64,000 nt of DNA from an uncultured Dorea sp. (GTDB lineage: Bacteria; Bacillota; Clostridia; Lachnospirales; Lachnospiraceae): the NCBI GenBank assembly GCA_910580235.1, contig CAJTVU010000001.1, positions 372,001 to 436,000 on the forward strand, read 5' to 3'. The position numbers and the translations under genes were made by a program. Below, in pieces: positions 59,022-64,000 of the stretch (position 1 is the stretch's first letter; each line of letters starts with the position of its first letter). A model generated the notes under the pieces. That model searched no databases, had not been told where the DNA came from, and saw only the letters and a program-made list of their open reading frames with translations.

Positions 59022-59495
59022 CTATAAATATTTACAGAACTCGTCTCTGATGGAGCTCATCTCGCCGATGATGTCATCAACGTCAAGTACCATTTCCATC
59101 ATACCTACCTGCTCATCATAAACTGCTTCGTCGAACTCTTCTTTCATCTCTGGTTCGCATACGTGATATACCGTAAGCCCAAGCTGGACTCCTGTCAACG
59201 GACCTGCAAAAGTCGGGTCGCCTGCTGTAACTGTCTCTGCAGCAAGACCGGAAGCCTCGCCTTCAGCTGCTCCGAGAACTACTACTAAGTTCTCCGGGCC
59301 ATACTCCTCAGCGAATTCCTTAACCCTCTTCTGATTCTCAAGATCCATTGCGCCTGCGCTCGTTCAGACGAAACATTCCGTTGATGAGAATACTACTTCG
59401 GCGCCGGCAGTCTGAACGCATTCAGCGATAGCCGGTCCCGGTACACCATCACGGTCTCCGATAATTATTGCTTTTTTCCCTTCTAAAATAGCCAT
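59022..59495 (-). CDS. grdA: Glycine reductase selenoprotein A (UGA = Sec)
   Basis: 157 residues with Sec at position 44. From ATG at 59495 (AAGGAGA upstream) the frame reads MAILEGKKAIIIGDRDGVPG and so on to TECFV, TGA (59364-59366), TSAGA, then MDLENQKRVKEFAEEYGPEN to the stop. ECFV-U-TSAGA is the conserved GrdA selenocysteine site. The selenol carries the carboxymethyl group from protein B to protein C. Gene callers that treat TGA as stop find only the part after 59350. A clear SECIS hairpin is not obvious; a small GCG/CGC stem follows the TGA. Confidence 0.97.
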
Positions 59496-59559
59496 AATTA
59501 TGCTTTCTCCTTTCTACGTGGTAAAAAACATGTAATATATGATTTAGAAATTATCCGTA

Positions 59560-59877
59560 CTAGATATATTTCTTAATCATCGCTTCAATCGTCTCCGGCG
59601 TGCAGTCGTCCTTTACAAGCTCCTCCACTTTCTCGCCGCCTTTATAGATGGCCATGACCGGAAGTCCAAGCACTTTCTGGGCGATCGCCAGACGACGTGC
59701 TTTTGTCGTGTTCAGGGACGTGAATTTCAATTTGTCCCCATATGTATCTGCGAACTCATGTACCTTCGGCATCAGAGCCTGGCATGGCACACAGCCGTCG
59801 CCGTAAAAGTCTACGAAAACATAGCCGTCTGCCTTTAGCACTTCTTCTTCAAATGTGTTCTTGTCTAAATCAATCAT
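59560..59877 (-). CDS. trxA: Thioredoxin of the glycine reductase system
   Basis: 105 residues. A thioredoxin fold with FVDFYGDGCVPCQALMPKVH; the active site is GCVPC in place of the usual WCGPC, a form known from glycine reductase thioredoxins. It passes electrons from TrxB to selenoprotein A. Between trxB and grdA in the operon, with AGGAGG before its ATG. Confidence 0.95.
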   Translation of the reverse strand: MIDLDKNTFEEEVLKADGYVFVDFYGDGCVPCQALMPKVHEFADTYGDKLKFTSLNTTKARRLAIAQKVLGLPVMAIYKGGEKVEELVKDDCTPETIEAMIKKYI

Positions 59878-59951
59878 TTCGTATCATCCTCCTTTATATG
59901 TTTAAACATGCCGTCTTATAAACGTGCTTCCGCCTGCTCATATTATAAGCC

Positions 59952-60896
59952 CTAGAAATAATCCGACATGCTCCTCTCGACCTGGACTGCCGCGATCGCT
60001 CCGTCAGCCGCCGCTGTTACGACCTGTCTGAGGCTCTTGATACGGACGTCTCCCGCCGCATATACGCCTGGGATATTCGTGTGCATATCATCATCTGTCT
60101 TGATATATCCGCGCTCATCCATATCGATAATGCCTTCAAACGGCTTGCTGTTCGGGATAGTCCCAATGAATCCGAACACACCGAACATTCCGTCGTCCTC
60201 ATCCGCCTCTACTGTCGTAACTTCGCCCGTCTTCACATTCTTCACTTTCATCCACTGGAGGATATCGTCTCCGCCGACTTCCTCCACAACAGAATCCCAC
60301 ATGAACTCTATCTTCGGATTCTTGAAAGCCTTCTCCTGAATGGACTTAGCGGCGCGAAGCTCATTACGTCTGTGGATGATCGTGACTTTTCTTGCAAACT
60401 TCGTCAAGTACATCGCCTCTTCGACAGCAGAATCTCCGCCGCCCACTACATAGACTTCAAAGTCTTCAAAGAAGTTCGCGTCGCAAGTAGCGCAGTAAGA
60501 TACTCCCTTGCCTGTGAACTCAGCCTCGCCCACGCAGCCGATCGGCCTTGCGTGCGCGCCCGTAGCGATGATCACGTTCTTTCCCTGGTACTCTGCCTTC
60601 GCGCTCTTTAATACTTTTACGTCTCCTTCAAGAGACACTTCCGTAATCGTATCAGATACGCGCTCCGCGCCGAACTTCTCAGCCTGCGCCGTCATTCTCG
60701 CGATGAGGGACGGGCCGGACTCTCCTTCTACGATCTGTCCCGGATAGTTCTCAATCTCATCTGTAATAGCAATCTGCCCGCCGTCCTGGCCTTTCTCAAT
60801 GATGAGAACGGAAAGGCGGCTTCTCCCTGCGTACAGTCCCGCCGCCAGACCGGCAGGACCTGCACCCAGGACAACCACGTCATAAACTTTGCTCAT
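59952..60896 (-). CDS. trxB: Thioredoxin reductase
   Basis: 314 residues. FAD-binding VVVLGAGPAGLAAGLYAGRS at residue 7, the redox-active pair in YCATCDANFF (near 135), the NADPH-binding VVGGGDSAVEEAMYL, and the C-terminal FAD motif GVYAAGDVRIKSLRQVVTA. Supplies electrons to the TrxA beside it. AAGGAGACAGG precedes the ATG. Confidence 0.97.
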   Translation of the reverse strand: MSKVYDVVVLGAGPAGLAAGLYAGRSRLSVLIIEKGQDGGQIAITDEIENYPGQIVEGESGPSLIARMTAQAEKFGAERVSDTITEVSLEGDVKVLKSAKAEYQGKNVIIATGAHARPIGCVGEAEFTGKGVSYCATCDANFFEDFEVYVVGGGDSAVEEAMYLTKFARKVTIIHRRNELRAAKSIQEKAFKNPKIEFMWDSVVEEVGGDDILQWMKVKNVKTGEVTTVEADEDDGMFGVFGFIGTIPNSKPFEGIIDMDERGYIKTDDDMHTNIPGVYAAGDVRIKSLRQVVTAAADGAIAAVQVERSMSDYF

Positions 60897-60929
60897 TTTG
60901 TCCTGTCTCCTTACATTTTAGTGAGCGCT

Positions 60930-62240
60930 CTACTCAAAAATCGTCTGTCCGTCAACTTCTGTTGTGAGAGCGACAAGCGCTTTCTCAACGATCTTACGGC
61001 GGAGCGCCTTTTCCTCATCTTTATCCAGAGCCGGATTCCCAAGAGGATGTGGGATCGCGATAGCCGGTACGATCCTGTTCGCGCCAACTGTCATGGAAAT
61101 AGGAGTTACTGTACAAATATGTACTACAGGGATCCCTGCTCTCTCTACTTCTTTTACCATCGTTGCACCGCAACGTGTACAAGTACCTCAAGTGGAGGTG
61201 AGGATTACCGCGTCCACGCCGTCGGCTTTGAGCTTAGCGGAGAATTCTGCCGCGAAAGCTTTGGAAGATGCTACGGCCGTACCATTACCTACAGTTGTGT
61301 AGAATAAGTGGTGTAATTCCCCAATCTTGCCTTCCTTCTCCATCTCACGGAGAACGTCGACCGGAAGTACACGGTCAGAGTCTTCGTTCGCATATACCGG
61401 ATCGTAGCCGCCGTGTGCGGTCTCATATGTAGCCTCTGTCAGATCCATAACGCCTGCGATATCATACTCGCCATAGTGTGAAGCGCTGGAGGACTCGATA
61501 TGATCCGGGTTCCCCTTCGGAACGATACCGCCGGAAGTAACAAGCGCGATCTTGGCGTGAGCGATATCCTTCACTGCCGGATTCGGCTCTACCCTGTCGA
61601 AATCAGGCATCGGGAACTCTGTCTCGAACGGCTTGTCGGCAAGCTTCTTAAGAAGCATCTTAACTGCTCTTAAAGATCCTCTCTCTTTCTCGAAGAAGTT
61701 CACACGAACGCCGTTCGGGATATACCCTTCCTCTGCAGAAGAGCCGATAGCCTCGCCTTTACCAACCTTAACAGCCAGAGGGGCAAGCTTCTTCACTGCG
61801 TCCCTCATACCTGCCGCATTGTTCTTTGTAGATACGATATAAACATGCGTCTTGAACATGTCGGCGCCCGGGTTCTCCACGTACATACCTGTCACAGCCG
61901 GGATCCCCAGCTCTTCCTGTACTGCCGCCGCGATCGTACCGCAGGCGACGCCGTAACGTCCTGCATTGAACGCGGGGCCTGCCACGAATACGTCCGGAGC
62001 CTGCTCCTTAACCATAGCAAGGATGTCTGCTTTTGCCTTCTCAAGGTTCTCATTGAAATATGAATCGCCGCAAACAATCGTAGCAACGATCTCAGCGTCA
62101 TCGCCAAACTGCTGTGTCAGAGCCGCGCCTGGCCCTACCACTTCTCCGACACGGATCTCTGCCGGATAATCTGCTTTCTCTTCTCCACCAATCTGTGCAA
62201 AGAACTGATTGATGTAATGAACTACTTTTAATTTAGCCAT
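60930..62240 (-). CDS. grdB: Glycine reductase substrate-binding selenoprotein B (UGA = Sec)
   Basis: 436 residues with Sec at position 351. The frame from ATG at 62240 runs to VILTST, then TGA (61188-61190), then GTCTRCGATMVKEVERAG and on to the stop at 60930. STUGTCTRC is the conserved GrdB site. Protein B forms a Schiff base with glycine and passes the carboxymethyl group to GrdA. The two pieces appear as separate open frames if TGA is read as stop. The hairpin at 61161-61175 may be its SECIS. GGGAGGA precedes the start. Confidence 0.97.
61161..61175 (-). promoter_or_regulatory. Candidate bacterial SECIS hairpin of grdB
   Basis: On the minus strand, 12 bases after the TGA, CGTTGC-GGT-GCAACG forms a perfect 6-bp stem with loop GGT, in the position and with the exposed G-U expected of a bacterial SECIS recognised by SelB. 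Confidence 0.65.
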
Positions 62241-62257
62241 TCTCTTATCCTCCCTTC

Positions 62258-63538
62258 CTATCTTGCACTCAGCTTATTGAAACCTGTCTCGTTCGTCGCG
62301 CCCGTAAGCACCTGGAGCTCAACTTCTAAGGATCCATCCTCACGAAGCGTCTCTTCGCTTGCACCTGCGATCTTTGTCACATAGTCAAGAGTTCCAATTA
62401 CTTTATCAAGTTTTGGCAGGATAATTACCTGGTTCGCATTACCGCCTGTTACTACTGCGTCCGCAGCCGGATCAGAGTCAGCCAGCGACTGGGACTTCCC
62501 ATCGCGGCCGGCATACTCGTCTGTAATGATGACAGTCTTAACGCCTTCCGCCTCAATCTTCTTGCAGTTCATGATAAGGTCTGTATCCGGATTGCCGAAC
62601 CCTTCCTGAGATACGATGACACCGTCAAGGTCTAACATCTTGCAAAGCTTGGCCGTCCAGTCAGAAGAGCGCTGCTTGTCTGCAAGGTATACATTCTCAT
62701 TCGTAATGATATGGCATACGAAATTGAATGTCTTTCCGTGCTGCTCGAACATGTCGTGTACTACCGGATTATTCAGATGTACATAAGTAGGGTTCTTATC
62801 ACATGCAGACACACAGTTACCTGATACGATCGCGCCGTCCATAATCTCTGTCGGGCTCATAATCGTAGGCACGATCTTCTTCGCGTCTACGCCGTACACA
62901 TATGTATCGTGCAGAAGCCCCTGGCTCTGAAGCATCTGTACATAGGCGACTCTCGGAAGGTTCGGGTATTTCTCCATCCCTTCTTTGATCGTGCATGTCT
63001 CATACACTTTCGTCTCGTCCGGAGTAAGGTTGCGCGCCAGCTCGCCGAGATATACGGCAACTCTGAACCCTGCGAAGCGGACCGCTTTCTCATAGTCATG
63101 CTGCTTGATGCCGTCCACCGGCTCGCACACCATAACGAGGTTCAGCGTCTGTGAGAACGGCGTATAATCAGCGCCCGGCCCTGTCATATCAATGATGCCT
63201 TCCTGGAATCCTACGATCTTACCTGCCGTAACAACGGCCATTCCTTTCAGGGCATACGTCTTGCCTTCTCCTACTGTGTCGACTTTCGCGATAACGCCCG
63301 GGAAGATCCCTCCTCTTCCTTCAACTTTTACTCGCGGCTCGATAACATCCTTTACCGGCGTGATCCTTACAGACTCGCCCGGCTTCGCAATATCAAATGA
63401 TACGCTTTTAATCTTCTCATCTTCAAGAGCAACAGCTTTCACCGCCTCTTCAGATACATAAAGGATACCGTCTTCAATCTTAGACTCAGCCGCAAACTGA
63501 ATATCCTTAATGTAAATGTGTCCCATTTCTAATCTCAC
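62258..63538 (-). CDS. grdE: Glycine reductase component B proprotein, pyruvoyl type
   Basis: 426 residues, cut after translation into two subunits. The cleavage site is IVSGN-CVSACDKNPTY, between Asn241 and Cys242, where the new N-terminal Cys becomes the pyruvoyl group that binds glycine. GTG at 63538 is taken as the start: AGGAGG stands 9 bases upstream, and numbering from it puts the cysteine at 242, as in the known enzymes; an ATG 12 bases later is too far from the site. It lies 17 bases before grdB. Confidence 0.95.
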   Translation of the reverse strand: MRLEMGHIYIKDIQFAAESKIEDGILYVSEEAVKAVALEDEKIKSVSFDIAKPGESVRITPVKDVIEPRVKVEGRGGIFPGVIAKVDTVGEGKTYALKGMAVVTAGKIVGFQEGIIDMTGPGADYTPFSQTLNLVMVCEPVDGIKQHDYEKAVRFAGFRVAVYLGELARNLTPDETKVYETCTIKEGMEKYPNLPRVAYVQMLQSQGLLHDTYVYGVDAKKIVPTIMSPTEIMDGAIVSGNCVSACDKNPTYVHLNNPVVHDMFEQHGKTFNFVCHIITNENVYLADKQRSSDWTAKLCKMLDLDGVIVSQEGFGNPDTDLIMNCKKIEAEGVKTVIITDEYAGRDGKSQSLADSDPAADAVVTGGNANQVIILPKLDKVIGTLDYVTKIAGASEETLREDGSLEVELQVLTGATNETGFNKLSAR

Positions 63539-63605
63539 TTGTAGTTCCCTCCTTTGAAATGATTGATATTATTGTTTAAGCTTGCACGCTTTTACAATCG
63601 AAAGC

Positions 63606-63986
63606 TTACAGTACGTCTGCCGAAGCAATGGCGCTCTGTATTAAAGTCCAGTCAATCAGCTGAAAATCGTCATATACTTCCGGCTTGTATTTATCTGATC
63701 TAAACACAAACTTTCCGCACGCTTGTATGGCGTTCTCAATGATTGAAAGCGACCCCTCGTCCATCTCCCCCTTTCCTACTGAAATCATGACTGATTTGTA
63801 GGGCGTCTCGTTTGGCTTGACACTTCCCGACAAAGGATGTGACAAAAGCCTGTGTCCTTCATGTATCCTGTCTCGGACATGCAGAAGCACGTCTTCATAG
63901 GAGATATCCTGGTAGATGACTGCACTGTCGTCTTCAAGCTTCGTCGGCACAAGCGGATTATTTGTAATTATGATATAATTCTTCAT
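63606..63986 (-). CDS. grdX: GrdX family protein
   Basis: 126 residues: NYIIITNNPLVPTKLED, then VLLHVRDRIHEGHRLLSHPL and NETPYKSVMISVGKG, matching GrdX, the short protein that opens grd operons in Clostridia. Its role is unknown. The ATG stands 14 bases from the window end, so the promoter and any upstream glycine riboswitch are outside. Confidence 0.9.
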   Translation of the reverse strand: MKNYIIITNNPLVPTKLEDDSAVIYQDISYEDVLLHVRDRIHEGHRLLSHPLSGSVKPNETPYKSVMISVGKGEMDEGSLSIIENAIQACGKFVFRSDKYKPEVYDDFQLIDWTLIQSAIASADVL

Positions 63987-64000
63987 ATGTATCTCTGTCC

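Noticed and set aside
59350..59366. A stop codon inside the grdA frame, suggesting a pseudogene
   Set aside because: The TGA falls exactly at the conserved ECFV-U-TSAGA selenocysteine position and the frame continues to a normal GrdA end.
61188..61190. A stop codon splitting grdB in two
   Set aside because: It is the UGA of the conserved STUGTCTRC site; both halves are in one frame and a hairpin follows at the right distance.

Overview
The window looks like chromosomal DNA of a spore-forming, strictly anaerobic Clostridia species, most likely Lachnospiraceae of the Clostridium scindens / Dorea type. The grounds are spoIVA, a glycine reductase (grd) operon with two in-frame UGA selenocysteine codons, the long clostridial form of Prs, two FeoA proteins before FeoB, and mid-range GC. 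Genus is not provable from the sequence alone. Nearly all genes lie on the minus strand; the exceptions are an SGNH hydrolase, prs, a DtxR/MntR-type regulator, aroC, a truncated DUF1349 gene and a DUF1292 gene. No phage, CRISPR array, rRNA operon or intact transposase was seen.

Layout. 1-3.5 kb: start of an RpiR regulator and a carbohydrate ABC importer (two permeases and a lipoprotein; no ATPase). 3.6-6.4 kb: SGNH hydrolase, RNase P RNA, rnhA, an MBL-fold protein and a MogA/MoaB-like protein. 6.5-12.5 kb: DUF512 protein, der, plsY, gpsA and spoIVA, reading leftwards. 12.6-14 kb: prs with a strong promoter and a structured leader. 14-21 kb: leuB-ilvD-ilvB-serC-serA, branched-chain and serine synthesis in one direction. 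21-24.3 kb: feoA-feoA-feoB facing a DtxR/MntR-type repressor, with three matching operator palindromes. 24.3-28.1 kb: L,D-transpeptidase, tgt, yccF, yajC. 28.4-38.4 kb: aroC, then pap-dgt-dnaG-rpoD-trmK-nif3-nucleoside kinase (macromolecular synthesis cluster). 38.5-43.6 kb: TetR regulator, MMPL transporter and a YhgE/Pip-like partner. 43.6-49.7 kb: assorted genes, tRNA-Leu, an orphan sugar-binding lipoprotein beside a GlgX-like protein that appears to have lost its catalytic residues, and DUF1292. 49.7-56.1 kb: UvrD-like helicase, gltX, a two-part ThrE-type transporter whose large part is fused to a GNAT domain, and a membrane-anchored surface protein with pentapeptide repeats. 56.2-64 kb: grdX-E-B-trxB-trxA-A-C-D, the Stickland glycine reductase pathway.

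The most unusual layer is between genes. Short dispersed palindromes beginning GGGGAC (families A and C) sit at four of the six convergent gene junctions. In three genes family A supplies the last codons and the stop codon (Leu-Gly-Thr-Gly/Glu-stop). A related motif, TGTACACTGAGGGTA (family B), recurs in sense orientation upstream of start codons. Hybrids between the families occur. A separate 59-bp hairpin unit appears twice in tandem between the L,D-transpeptidase gene and aroC, and once in the leuB leader. These look like REP-type elements recruited as stop, terminator or leader modules; no mobilising enzyme is visible here.
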